DNA of 14,762 nt from DASQPR01 sp035713725. GTDB lineage: Bacteria > Actinomycetota > Actinomycetes > Mycobacteriales > Micromonosporaceae. The notes beneath the pieces were generated by a model. It had not been told where the DNA came from. It saw only the letters and a list, made by a program, of their open reading frames with translations, and did no database searches. A program made the translations under genes and the position numbers. The DNA lies in assembly GCA_035713725.1 (NCBI GenBank), contig DASTMZ010000233.1, forward strand, positions 1 to 14,762, in the 5' to 3' direction. This document shows positions 5,793-13,188 of this stretch, piece after piece (the stretch's first letter is position 1; each line of letters begins with the position of its first letter).

Positions 5793-6800
5793 ATGCTCCT
5801 GGATTTCATGGCCGACGTGTCGGCATCGCCGCTCCAAATCGACGCGTTGGCCGGGTGGGCGGAGGAAGCCGGGTACGACGGGCTCGGGGTACCCGAGACG
5901 GGCCACGACGCGTTCCCGTCGCTCACACTTGCCGCCCGCGCGACCGATCGCATCACCCTCCAGTCAGCGATCGCGGTCGCGTTCGCGCGCAATCCGATGA
6001 CGGTCGCGATGCTCGCGAACGACCTGCAGCTCATCTCGAACGGCCGCTTTCAGCTTGGCTTGGGCTCGCAGGTGAAGCCGCATATCGAGCGCCGCTTCTC
6101 GATGCCGTGGAGCCATCCGGCGGCACGAATGGAGGAGTTCCTCGCCGCGGTGCGCGCGATCTGGGCGAGTTGGGCGACCGGCGAACGGCTCGCGTTCCGC
6201 GGCGCGTTCTATCACCACACGTTGATGACGGACTTCTTCAACCCGGGTCGGAATCCGCACGGCAACCCGCCGATCCTGCTTGCCGCGGTCGGCGAACGCA
6301 TGACCGAAGTGGCCGGACGGGTCGCCGACGGCCTGCTCGTGCACAGCTTTACCACGCCGGCGTACCTGGCCGAACGCACGCTGCCGGCGTTGCACCGGGC
6401 GCGCGGCGGTGTGCTCGACGGGTTTGCCGTGTGTCTGGCGGCACTCGTGGTGCTCGGCGCGGACGAGGCCGAACGGGCTCGCGCGGAGGAGGCGGTGCGC
6501 TTGCAGATCGCGTTCTACGGCTCGACGCCGTCGTACCGACCGGTGCTCGACGCGCACGGCTGGGGCGCGCTCGCCACCAGACTCAACGAGCTGTCACGGC
6601 GCGCCGAGTGGGCTGAGATGGGTCGGCTGATCGACGACGACGTACTCAGCGCGTTTGCCGTGTCTGGGGACGCGACCACCGTCGCGGCCGAACTACTCGC
6701 GCGCTTCGGCGCCGCGGTCACTCGGATATCGCTCTATACGCCGTACGACGTCGAGCCGGCGCTGCGTAGTGCCGTGACGGATCTGTTGCGCGCGGGCTGA
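5793..6800 (+). CDS. F420-type LLM-class oxidoreductase, TIGR03617-like
   Basis: The protein is 335 aa with the luciferase-like monooxygenase (TIM barrel) pattern: an N-terminal LLDFMADVSAS, AGWAEEAGYDGLGVPETGHDAFPSLTLAARATDRITLQSAIAVAFARNPMTVAMLANDLQLISNGRFQLGLGSQVKPHIERRF, then PPILLAAVGERMTEVAGRVADGLLVHSFTTPAYL. The GRFQLGLGSQVKPHIERRF stretch is very typical of the TIGR03617 group of F420-linked enzymes. These use reduced F420 (or a flavin) to act on an organic substrate, unknown here. ATG 5793 has GAGGAG (5782-5787) 5 nt upstream; the longer open frame from 5601 runs through the intergenic palindrome and has no support. The gene is divergent from the ArsR operon and ends 8 bp before the stop of the convergent permease gene. 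Confidence 0.88.
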   Translation: MLLDFMADVSASPLQIDALAGWAEEAGYDGLGVPETGHDAFPSLTLAARATDRITLQSAIAVAFARNPMTVAMLANDLQLISNGRFQLGLGSQVKPHIERRFSMPWSHPAARMEEFLAAVRAIWASWATGERLAFRGAFYHHTLMTDFFNPGRNPHGNPPILLAAVGERMTEVAGRVADGLLVHSFTTPAYLAERTLPALHRARGGVLDGFAVCLAALVVLGADEAERARAEEAVRLQIAFYGSTPSYRPVLDAHGWGALATRLNELSRRAEWAEMGRLIDDDVLSAFAVSGDATTVAAELLARFGAAVTRISLYTPYDVEPALRSAVTDLLRAG

Positions 6801-6808
6801 CGCGACGG

Positions 6809-7816
6809 TCATCTACGCAGCACGCGCGACCACGCATCGAGACCGACCGCAAGCAGCAGGATGAGTCCGAGCGTGATCTGCTGGTAGAGGGGGTTCACCC
6901 CAAGCAGGTCAAAGCCGTTGCCCACCAACGCGATGAAGAGCACGCCGACCACCGTGCGCCAGATCGCGCCTTCGCCGCCGAGGATCGACGTGCCGCCTAC
7001 CACGATGCCGGCGAGCACGGTGAACGCGAGTTGGTTGCCCGAGGACGACTGCGCGCTCAACACGCGGGACGTGTCGATGAGACCGGCCAGCCCGGCGGCC
7101 GTACCACTGGCCGCGAACGCCGCGATGCGTACGGTGTTGACCCGTACGCCGGCCAGTCGCGCGGCTTCTGCGTTGCCACCCGCCGCGTAGAGGTAGCGCC
7201 CGAATGTTGTACGGGCGAGCAGCACACCGAGGCACAGCAGCGCGGCGAGCGCGATCCAGATCGACGTACGCACCGACCAGAAGCTGGTCTGGGCGATCTT
7301 GGCGAAATCCGGGCTGTTCGTGAGCACGATGAGGTTGCCGTTGGTCACCTTGCTCGCGAGTCCGCTCACGATGAACGACATGGACAGCGTCGCGATCAAC
7401 GAGTTGATCCGGAAGATCGTGCTGACCACGCCGTTGGCGAGCCCGACGAGCAGCCCGATCCCGACGCCGAGAAGCGCGGCGACCGCCACGTTGTGGTGCT
7501 GGGCGAACTGTGCCGCGACGACGCCGGCGAGCGCGTACGTCGCGCCGACCGACAGGTCGATGCCGCCGCTGATCAGCACCAGCGTGCCGGCCGCCGCCAT
7601 TATCAAGGTCGCCGATTGCTGGTCGAGGATGTTGAGAAGGTTGTCCTTGCTGAAGAACGGACCGCTGCCGATGCTCAGCGCGATGAACAGCGCGAGGAAC
7701 GGGACGAGGATGCCGGACGTACGCCACGACGGCATCCGGCTGGCGAGCAGGCGCACCCGCGAGCCCGATGTGGTTTCGCTGGCGGGCGCGGTCGGAGACG
7801 CCGTACCGGTGCTCAT
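6809..7816 (-). CDS. Sugar ABC importer permease, RbsC-like
   Basis: The protein is 335 aa, the usual size of BPD_transp_2 (RbsC/AraH/XylH-type) permeases. After a Ser/Thr-rich N-terminus it has eight to ten hydrophobic segments, including ILVPFLALFIALSIG, LIMAAAGTLVLISGGIDLSVGATYALAGVVAA, VAALLGVGIGLLVGLANG, SLIATLSMSFIVSGLA and ITLGLILLLAVGL. Highly conserved family blocks are GGIDLSVG (where substrate path and gating lie), ARTTFGRYLYAAGGNAEAARLAGVRV (the cytoplasmic loop that contacts the ATPase) and GGTSILGGEGAIWRTVVGVLFIALVGNG. It sits in the cell membrane and forms the channel. The ATG follows the ATPase stop directly (TGAATG), so translation is probably coupled. It is the last gene of the unit; no clear terminator lies in the 8 bp before the convergent gene. 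Confidence 0.93.
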   Translation of the reverse strand: MSTGTASPTAPASETTSGSRVRLLASRMPSWRTSGILVPFLALFIALSIGSGPFFSKDNLLNILDQQSATLIMAAAGTLVLISGGIDLSVGATYALAGVVAAQFAQHHNVAVAALLGVGIGLLVGLANGVVSTIFRINSLIATLSMSFIVSGLASKVTNGNLIVLTNSPDFAKIAQTSFWSVRTSIWIALAALLCLGVLLARTTFGRYLYAAGGNAEAARLAGVRVNTVRIAAFAASGTAAGLAGLIDTSRVLSAQSSSGNQLAFTVLAGIVVGGTSILGGEGAIWRTVVGVLFIALVGNGFDLLGVNPLYQQITLGLILLLAVGLDAWSRVLRR

Positions 7817-9373
7817 TCATTCCCCCGTCTGGTCACGGCTCGTGGCGTTGCGGGTCGACTCGTCGAACGCCGCGGTGAGGATGCGTTGCTCGGTAATGTG
7901 CTCGCCACGCAGGTCGGCGACGATGGTGCCGGCGCGCATCACGAGCACGCGATCGGCGATGCCCAGCAGCTCCTCGACATCGGACGAGATGACGAGCACG
8001 CCGGCACCGTCGCGCGCCTGGTCGATGAGCAGCTCGTAGATCGCTCGGCGCGAGCCGACGTCGACGCCCCGGGTCGGTTCGTCGGCGATGAGCACTCGCG
8101 GATGGCACAGCATCGCGCGTGCGAACATCGCCTTCTGCTGGTTGCCGCCGGACAGCGACGACACGGGTACGCCCGGATTCGGTACGCGGACCGCGAGACG
8201 GTCCATCAGCGCCGACACCCCTTGCCGTTGCCGCCGTCGGTTGACAATGCCGGCGCGGCTGTAGTCGGCAAGGTTGGCCAACGTGATGTTGTCCAACACC
8301 GACCGCTGCAGCACGAGGCCCTGTTCTTTGCGAGACTCCGGGATCAGGAAGATGCCGGCGCGCAGCCCGTCGGTCGGCGAACGCAACGCAAGTGCTCGCC
8401 CGCCGAGCAGAATGTTGCCGTCCGACACGCGGGTCGCTCCGACGAGTGCGCGCGCCAACTCGCTGCGCCCGGAACCGACCAGTCCGGCGATGCCGACGAT
8501 CTCCCCGGGAAGCACGGTGAGGCTGACGTTGCGTACCCCCGGAGCGCGCAGGCCGTTGACCGTCAGCACCGGCGCGCGGTCCTCGCTGGACACCGACGGC
8601 GGCCGCGGCGGGAACACCGAACCGAGCGAGCGGCCCAGCATCGCCTCGATGAGGCTGTCCTCGGATTCGTCTCTCGCCGGACCACTGCGCACCAGCGCGC
8701 CGTCGCGCATGATCGAAATCGTGTCCGCGAGCGACAGCACCTCCGAGAGGAAGTGCGAGATCAGCAGCACCGTGCGACCGGAGCGCGCCAGCTCGCGGAC
8801 GACCTCGTGCAGCCGTTGCGTGTCGACGTGCGACAGTGCCGCGGTCGGTTCATCCATAATGATCATGGAGGCGCCGCGGCACATCGCCCGCATGATTTCG
8901 ACCTTCTGTTGGTCTGCGGTACGCAGCGTGCCGACCACCGCGGACGCCGGCAGCTCGAAGCCCGCGGCGCGGGCGAGTGCGTCGTAGTCCTGCCGCAGCC
9001 GGCGACGTCGGACGAAACCGGCGCGCCGCGGCTCGGCGCCGAGATACACGTTCTCCGCGACGCTGAGCGAGCCGACCAGCGTGAGCTCCTGTGCGATGCT
9101 CGCGATGCCGTGGTGCAACGCGTCCCGCGGCGAGCCGAACGACACGTCCTGCCCGTCGACTCGCAGTAGCCCGTCGTCCGGCGTCAATGCGCCCGAGATG
9201 ATCTTGCTCAACGTTGACTTGCCCGCGCCGTTCTCACCGATCAACGCGTGCACCTCGCCGCGGGCCACCCGCAGGCTTACTCCTCGAACCGCGTGTACGC
9301 CGCCGAAGCTGCGACTGACGTCCACGAGTTCGACATGGCTCACCGCGGGTGGCGCCGCAGACGCGTCCGTCAT
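7817..9373 (-). CDS. Sugar ABC importer ATPase with two nucleotide-binding domains, RbsA/MglA-like
   Basis: The protein is 518 aa. The first domain has Walker A GENGAGKST (46-54), Q-loop AQE (~94-96), signature region LRTADQQKVEI (150-160), Walker B IIMDEPTAALS (171-181) and switch His in LLISHFLSE. The second has the usual degenerate Walker A GLVGSGRSEL (297-306), an intact LSGGNQQK (407-414), Walker B VLIADEPTRGVD (427-438), and VISSDVEE in place of the H-loop. This asymmetry, with only one fully active site, is standard for CUT2 importers. It energises transport and works with the RbsC-like permease. It starts 52 bp after the binding-protein gene; its ATG is one base from a strong hairpin and has no free Shine-Dalgarno. 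A GTG at 9343 is a possible alternative start. Confidence 0.93.
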   Translation of the reverse strand: MTDASAAPPAVSHVELVDVSRSFGGVHAVRGVSLRVARGEVHALIGENGAGKSTLSKIISGALTPDDGLLRVDGQDVSFGSPRDALHHGIASIAQELTLVGSLSVAENVYLGAEPRRAGFVRRRRLRQDYDALARAAGFELPASAVVGTLRTADQQKVEIMRAMCRGASMIIMDEPTAALSHVDTQRLHEVVRELARSGRTVLLISHFLSEVLSLADTISIMRDGALVRSGPARDESEDSLIEAMLGRSLGSVFPPRPPSVSSEDRAPVLTVNGLRAPGVRNVSLTVLPGEIVGIAGLVGSGRSELARALVGATRVSDGNILLGGRALALRSPTDGLRAGIFLIPESRKEQGLVLQRSVLDNITLANLADYSRAGIVNRRRQRQGVSALMDRLAVRVPNPGVPVSSLSGGNQQKAMFARAMLCHPRVLIADEPTRGVDVGSRRAIYELLIDQARDGAGVLVISSDVEELLGIADRVLVMRAGTIVADLRGEHITEQRILTAAFDESTRNATSRDQTGE

Positions 9374-9374
9374 G

Positions 9375-9402
9375 CCGGGCCCGACCAGTCAGTCGGGCCC
9401 GG
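9375..9402 (-). promoter_or_regulatory. Intercistronic hairpin abutting the ATPase start codon
   Basis: CCGGGCCCGAC (9375-9385) and GTCGGGCCCGG (9392-9402) form a perfect 11-bp stem with a 6-nt loop. The minus-strand arm ends one base before the ATPase ATG at 9373, where the ribosome-binding site should be. The position just after a binding-protein gene suits an mRNA-stabilising or attenuating hairpin that gives more binding protein than ATPase and permease. It could also hinder ATPase translation. Confidence 0.6.
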
Positions 9403-9425
9403 ACAGTCGATGCGCCAGGTCATCC

Positions 9426-10463
9426 TCAGCCCGGCCACTCGGCGGTGAAACTGTCGGCGTTGTCCTTCGTCACGATGCCGCCGTTCGGCAGCTGCGCGAC
9501 CGGGTCGATGGCGCCCGACACGGTGTTGTTGCGGATCGCCTTGATGAGCGCGACGACACCGAGGCGTCCTTCCGAGGCCGGCGCCTGAGCCACGTCGCCG
9601 AACACCGTGCCGGCCTTGACGAATGCAATGCCGGCCGCGCTTGCGCCGTAACCGACCATGAGCACCGATTTGTGTGCCGCGGTGAGAGCCTGTGTGGTGC
9701 CCTCGAGACCCTGATCCGACGCCACGATCAGGCTGAGATCCGGGTGCGCCTGCAGCATGTCCTGTGCCGCCTTCAGGCCACCGGCCGGCGTGAAGAAGTC
9801 CTCGCCCTCCGCCACCACCTTGATCGACGGCGTGCCGCTGATGGCGTCGATGTAGGCCTTGTGGATCGCGACGTCCAGCGTGGACGCCTTGATGTCGTAC
9901 ATGAAGCCGACGTTGCACGGGTTTAGGTTCTTTGATTGGCACGCCTGCACGGTCAGTTGACCCATTTGCGTGCCGATCTTGCTGGGTACGAACGTCACAT
10001 TGGCCGACAGGCCGGGCACCTGCGGTTGGTCGGTGGTGTAGTCCGGTCCGAGGATCTGGTCGATGTTGACGACCTTGATGCCCTTTGCGATCGCCTGCTG
10101 TACGAGGCTCGTGAGGCCGGTGCCGAGGATCGGCTGGACGATCACGCCGTCGTACTTGCCCGACGCGATGACGTTCTGGAACTGCGAGAACTGCGTCTGC
10201 GGGCTGTTGTTCGCGTCGAAGACGGTGAGCTTGGCGTTGCCATCCGCCGCGGCCGCCTGGGCAGCCGCGAGCATGGGTGCGTCATAGCTGTTCGCGACGG
10301 CGAACGACAGGTATGCGATGTTGAGCGTCTTGTTGGCCGCGCCCGACCCTGTCGAGGCCGCGGCCGGCTTGCCCGAACTGCTGCATGCGCTCAGCGTGGT
10401 GAAGGCGAGGATGGCGGCCGAGGCCGCGATCACTGTCGAGCGCATGAATGCGCTGCGGCTCAT
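9426..10463 (-). CDS. Sugar-binding lipoprotein of the ABC importer, RbsB-like
   Basis: The protein is 345 aa from ATG 10463, which has AAAGGGA 4-5 nt upstream; the longer open frame to 10568 adds 35 polar residues and would hide the signal peptide. The N-terminus has a basic start (MSRSAFMRS), a hydrophobic core and lipobox LSAC with the lipidated Cys at 27, so it is anchored outside the membrane. The mature part is a Peripla_BP_4 domain: LNIAYLSFAVANSYDAPMLAAAQAAA, GKYDGVIVQPILGTGLTSLVQQAIAKGIKVVNID, and LSLIVASDQGLEGTTQAL. Two Cys (QACQSKNLNPCN) may form a disulfide. It captures a sugar or similar polar solute and hands it to the permease; the substrate cannot be named. The DoxX gene lies 101 bp upstream on the same strand. 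Confidence 0.93.
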   Translation of the reverse strand: MSRSAFMRSTVIAASAAILAFTTLSACSSSGKPAAASTGSGAANKTLNIAYLSFAVANSYDAPMLAAAQAAAADGNAKLTVFDANNSPQTQFSQFQNVIASGKYDGVIVQPILGTGLTSLVQQAIAKGIKVVNIDQILGPDYTTDQPQVPGLSANVTFVPSKIGTQMGQLTVQACQSKNLNPCNVGFMYDIKASTLDVAIHKAYIDAISGTPSIKVVAEGEDFFTPAGGLKAAQDMLQAHPDLSLIVASDQGLEGTTQALTAAHKSVLMVGYGASAAGIAFVKAGTVFGDVAQAPASEGRLGVVALIKAIRNNTVSGAIDPVAQLPNGGIVTKDNADSFTAEWPG

Positions 10464-10477
10464 GGCATCCCTTTCTC

Positions 10478-10505
10478 TGATGTCGATCGGGTTGTTTGAT
10501 GTCGA
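10478..10505. repeat. TGATGTCGA direct repeat upstream of the binding-protein gene
   Basis: A 9-bp sequence, TGATGTCGA, occurs at 10478-10486 and 10497-10505, 19 bp apart (roughly two helical turns), in the 101-bp spacer between the DoxX and binding-protein genes. The first copy is 14 bp before the ATG. It could be a regulator site, but may be chance. No clear -35/-10 pair was seen. Confidence 0.4.
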
Positions 10506-10564
10506 GGCGGTCCGCTGGGTAGCGGTGTCATCGCGTCGGCCGGGCGCACTCGGCCGCGTTGGGC

Positions 10565-11086
10565 TCACACGGGCGTCGCCGTTCGCCGGAGCGCGGCCCG
10601 TCGACGCGCCAGTGGCGGAATCGTCGCTAGGAGACCGACGACGATCGCGGCGATGCTCCAGCCGGCGTCGGTCAATGCACTGAAACCGAACAGGCGATCA
10701 AGCGAGAACCGGCCGGGTCCGGTCAGCGCGACAACCACGCCGAGCCCGGCGTAGACGACTGGCACCTCGGACCCGCCGAGGTGCGCCCACAGTCCATTGC
10801 TCGAATTGGGCGTCGCGGCGACGATCATCGTGCCGATGACGACGGCGCAGCCGCCCGGTGTAAGGAATCCGAACGCGAGCGACGCGGCACCGACCAGCTC
10901 GCAGACGCCGGCGAGGACAGCCATTTGGCGGCCGGGCCGGAATCCCCACTTCTCGAAGACGGCGCCGTGGCCACTCGGACCGAGGCCGCGGAACCAGCCG
11001 AAGAGCTTCTGGCACGCATGCCCGGCGAGCAGACCGGCCAGTCCGACACGCAGCAACAGCAGCCCGATGTTCATCCCGGTGGTCAT
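10565..11086 (-). CDS. DoxX-family membrane protein
   Basis: The protein is 173 aa with four likely membrane segments: IGLLLLRVGLAGLLAGHACQKLF, MAVLAGVCELVGAASLAFGFL, GGCAVVIGTMIVAATPN and, near the end, AGWSIAAIVVGLLATIPPL, with VPVVYAGLGVVVALTGPG between. The GHACQKLFGWFRGLGPSGHGAVFEKWGFRPG loop and GLLTP-like turn are typical of DoxX/MauE-like proteins, here of the longer bacterial form. Some relatives belong to quinone-linked oxidation systems, others to thiol stress; function here is unassigned. ATG 11086 has AAAGGAG 8 nt upstream. The gene is divergent from the IclR regulator, 202 bp from it, and is followed after 101 bp by the sugar-importer genes on the same strand, so one transcript is possible. 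Confidence 0.87.
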   Translation of the reverse strand: MTTGMNIGLLLLRVGLAGLLAGHACQKLFGWFRGLGPSGHGAVFEKWGFRPGRQMAVLAGVCELVGAASLAFGFLTPGGCAVVIGTMIVAATPNSSNGLWAHLGGSEVPVVYAGLGVVVALTGPGRFSLDRLFGFSALTDAGWSIAAIVVGLLATIPPLARRRAALRRTATPV

Positions 11087-11100
11087 CGCGATGGCTCCTT

Positions 11101-11117
11101 TCCACCGCCGCGGTGGA
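11101..11117. promoter_or_regulatory. TCCACCG/CGGTGGA inverted repeat beside the DoxX ribosome-binding site
   Basis: TCCACCG (11101-11107) and CGGTGGA (11111-11117) are perfectly complementary, with 3 nt between. The repeat directly adjoins the DoxX Shine-Dalgarno (AAAGGAG on the minus strand, 11102-11096). It could be an mRNA hairpin affecting translation, or a DNA-binding site. Confidence 0.35.
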
Positions 11118-11131
11118 GGTGGCTGACCTGA

Positions 11132-11223
11132 CCGCTAGACGTACAGTTGTCCGCTAGGCGGCGTGTGTGGAACACTGCCGCGCGGGTTCCTGGTTGTCAA
11201 TAGGCGTCGCAACGTCGTTATCG
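11132..11223. promoter_or_regulatory. Divergent DoxX/IclR promoter region with overlapping -35 boxes
   Basis: On the plus strand TTGTCA (11194-11199) precedes TTATCG (11218-11223) by 18 nt and would drive the IclR gene. On the minus strand TTGACA (11200-11195) precedes CAGTGT (11177-11172) by 17 nt and would drive DoxX. The two -35 boxes occupy nearly the same 7 bp. Nearby are a CCGCTAG direct repeat (11132-11138 and 11151-11157, 19 bp apart) and a GGAAC/GTTCC inverted repeat (11169-11173 and 11186-11190). An IclR dimer binding here could control both genes; this is inference. Confidence 0.4.
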
Positions 11224-11288
11224 GACGGTCGCCCAATGCGCCGTCGACGCCACGACGCCCATCGCAGATCAGCAGGACGGAGGCCGCG

Positions 11289-12092
11289 ATGGCGGGACGT
11301 GGCACCGGCCCCGACTTCGTCGAGTCGCTCGCCCGCGGGTTAGACGTATTGGCCTGCTTCGACGAGCGGCGGCCGCGCATGACATTGTCCGAGGTAGCCG
11401 CTGCCACCGGACTTGCCCGACCAACCGTCCGCCGGCTGTTGATCACGCTTGAGCAGCTCGGCATGGTCCGGGTCGACGACGGCGCGTTCACGCTCACGCC
11501 GCAGGTGTTGCGACTCGGTGCCGCGTACGTAAGCTCGCTCGGGTTATGGGAGGTGGCGCGCGGCCACCTTCGTCGGTTGGTGGAGCGCACCGGGCAGTCG
11601 TCCTCGATGGCCCAACTGGACGGATCCGACATCGTCTACGTGGCGCGCGTCGCGGTACCGAAGATCATCGGGCTGCGCGTCCACATCGGCACCCGCTTTC
11701 CGGCACTACCGACCTCGCAGGGCAAGGTGTTGCTCGCCGCGCTCGAACCGGCCGCGCTGGACGAGGCGCTCGCCACGCCGAGTCGATCCGGCCTGCCGCC
11801 GCTGCCGCGCCGCGATGCCGAGTCGGTCGCCGAAGAGTTGCGCGTGGTTCGGACGCGCGGCTGGGCGCTCGCCGACGAGGAACTCGCACCAGGGATCCGG
11901 TCGGTCGCGGTACCTGTGCGCGACGGCAGCGGCGATGTTCACGCCGCCATGAACGTCACCGTGAACGCGGACGAGACCAGCGTCGTACGGCTGACCGAGG
12001 AACTTCTGCCGTTGCTCATCGAGACCGCACGCGCGATCACCGCGGACTGGACACTCTGGCAGGCGCGTCCGGCCGATCAGCGCGCCGGCTGA
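11289..12092 (+). CDS. IclR-family regulator, PcaR/PobR-like
   Basis: The protein is 267 aa. Residues ~10-72 are the winged helix, with DFVESLARGLDVLACFDERRPRMTLSEVAAATGLARPTVRRLLITLEQLG, a very characteristic start of the PcaR/PobR group of IclR regulators. The C-terminal effector domain (from ~90) shows the family's LVERTGQSSSMAQLDGSDIVYVARV, TRFPALPTSQGKVLLA (typical TRLPAYCTSxGRVLLA region), and WALADEELAPGIRSVAVPVRDGSG. PcaR-type regulators respond to aromatic-degradation intermediates, but no such enzymes lie in this window, so the effector is unknown. ATG 11289 is preceded by CGGAGG; an in-frame start at 11163 is less well supported. DoxX and the ABC importer, read in the opposite direction, are candidate targets. 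Confidence 0.92.
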   Translation: MAGRGTGPDFVESLARGLDVLACFDERRPRMTLSEVAAATGLARPTVRRLLITLEQLGMVRVDDGAFTLTPQVLRLGAAYVSSLGLWEVARGHLRRLVERTGQSSSMAQLDGSDIVYVARVAVPKIIGLRVHIGTRFPALPTSQGKVLLAALEPAALDEALATPSRSGLPPLPRRDAESVAEELRVVRTRGWALADEELAPGIRSVAVPVRDGSGDVHAAMNVTVNADETSVVRLTEELLPLLIETARAITADWTLWQARPADQRAG

Positions 12093-12218
12093 GCGCGGTG
12101 TGCGGGACGCAGCGCGCACGTTGGCGTCGGACATCCGTCCGCGTGTCGGCGACGCCGTCTCGACCCGGCCGACGCACGACGGTGGGCATGTGTCGTATCC
12201 GCGTGATTGCATGGCTGC

Positions 12219-13058
12219 GTGGACCAATTCGCCGAATACGCGGACTCCCCCGCCGCGCGCAAGGAAGCGCACGTTGACCGGCTGAGCGTTCGCTCGGCCG
12301 CGTTCCTGTCCGATGTGCACGCCAACGACGCGGCGCTCGCCGCCGTCGTGAACGAGCTGGCAGCCGATCCGCCGGACGTCGTCGTGTTCACCGGAGACAT
12401 CACCTGGGGCACGTTCCCGTCCGAAACTGTCGACCTCATCGCGGACCTGCGAGACATGGTCGGCACCGTTGTGCTGGTCCGTGGCAACGGCGATCGTGCG
12501 CTGCTCGACCTGCACAGCGGCGATCGCCAGCCGGAGAGCCCTCGCGATCCGTGGATGGTCGCGCGCCACAGCGCACGCGACGTCGCCGAGTTGAGCCGCG
12601 TCGTGTTCCAGGTCGACGTCGACGTTGCCGGCCTCGGTGTGATCCGCGCGTGTCACGGCTCGCCACGCGCCGACATCGAGATCGTGACGCCCGGCACGCC
12701 GCTCGAGCGGTTGGCCGCGGCGACCGAGGGCATCGACGCCGACGTGTTGCTCACCGGCCACTGCCACCTGCAGTTCCACCGGCCCGTCGACGGGTTGCGC
12801 ATCCGACACAGCGTGAACCCGGGCAGCGTGGGCATCCCGTACGGCGTGGACGAACCGGGCGCCTATTGGCTGCGCGTCGACGGCTCACGTGCCGACCCGT
12901 TCGATTTCCGGCGCACCGCGTACGACGTAGAGACATACCTCGGCCGCATGCTCGACACCGACGATCCGCGTGCCGACGTGATCGCCGAATACCTCCGCAA
13001 GCCGCCGACCCGCGACGAGATGATCGCGCATTCGGAGTCGCTCGTCTTCTCGGATTAA
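12219..13058 (+). CDS. Metallophosphoesterase family protein
   Basis: The protein is about 279 aa with the calcineurin-like metal-binding motifs in order: SDVHAND (DxH, Asp32 and His34), FTGDI (Gly59-Asp60), RGNGDR (Asn90, Asp92), CHGSP (His146) and TGHCH (His181, His183). These bind two metals and hydrolyse a phosphoester. The layout fits the YfcE/Calcineurin_2 group, acting on small phosphodiesters or nucleotides; true substrate unknown. NPGSVGIPYG after the last motif is the usual family ending. The start is uncertain: GTG 12219 is preferred over TTG 12207, but neither has a good ribosome-binding site. The GNGD motif has Asp where many relatives have His (GNHD). It lies 126 bp after the IclR gene and is convergent with the flavoprotein gene. 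Confidence 0.88.
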   Translation: MDQFAEYADSPAARKEAHVDRLSVRSAAFLSDVHANDAALAAVVNELAADPPDVVVFTGDITWGTFPSETVDLIADLRDMVGTVVLVRGNGDRALLDLHSGDRQPESPRDPWMVARHSARDVAELSRVVFQVDVDVAGLGVIRACHGSPRADIEIVTPGTPLERLAAATEGIDADVLLTGHCHLQFHRPVDGLRIRHSVNPGSVGIPYGVDEPGAYWLRVDGSRADPFDFRRTAYDVETYLGRMLDTDDPRADVIAEYLRKPPTRDEMIAHSESLVFSD

Positions 13059-13074
13059 CGCGGCCGCGGCCGCG
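13059..13074. repeat. 16-bp self-complementary GC block after the phosphoesterase gene
   Basis: CGCGGCCGCGGCCGCG is its own reverse complement and starts directly after the phosphoesterase stop, in the 130-bp spacer between convergent genes. It can form only short internal hairpins, so a terminator role is possible but weak. A 15/16-bp imperfect direct repeat (CGCGACC..GCCAGCGTC) at 13139-13154 and 13174-13190 reaches into the flavoprotein stop region. Nothing else was seen there. Confidence 0.4.
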
Positions 13075-13188
13075 GTTGACGCGGTCGACGCAGCCGCCCG
13101 GTAGCGCGGTCCACGGGGTCGGGTGGCTAACGGCGGCACGCGACCGCCAGCGTCGTCGGGCCGGGGACTGCAGCGCGACCTGCCAGCG

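Noticed and set aside
7031..9169. A 712-residue plus-strand open frame across the importer genes
   Set aside because: It is antisense to the ATPase and permease genes, which have intact family motifs. Its translation is Arg/His/Asp-rich with no domain, as expected for a GC-bias shadow frame.
10464..10568. A 35-residue N-terminal extension of the binding lipoprotein
   Set aside because: It would bury the signal peptide and lipobox; ATG 10463 has a ribosome-binding site and gives a normal lipoprotein leader.
12093..12218. GGCGTCG/CGACGCC (12123-12129 and 12149-12155) as a terminator of the IclR gene
   Set aside because: The stem is only 7 bp with a 19-nt loop and no U tract; it is not above what GC-rich DNA gives by chance.
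11706..12809. A 367-residue minus-strand open frame over the IclR and phosphoesterase genes
   Set aside because: It spans two well-supported plus-strand genes and the spacer between them; its translation has low-complexity character and no recognisable fold.
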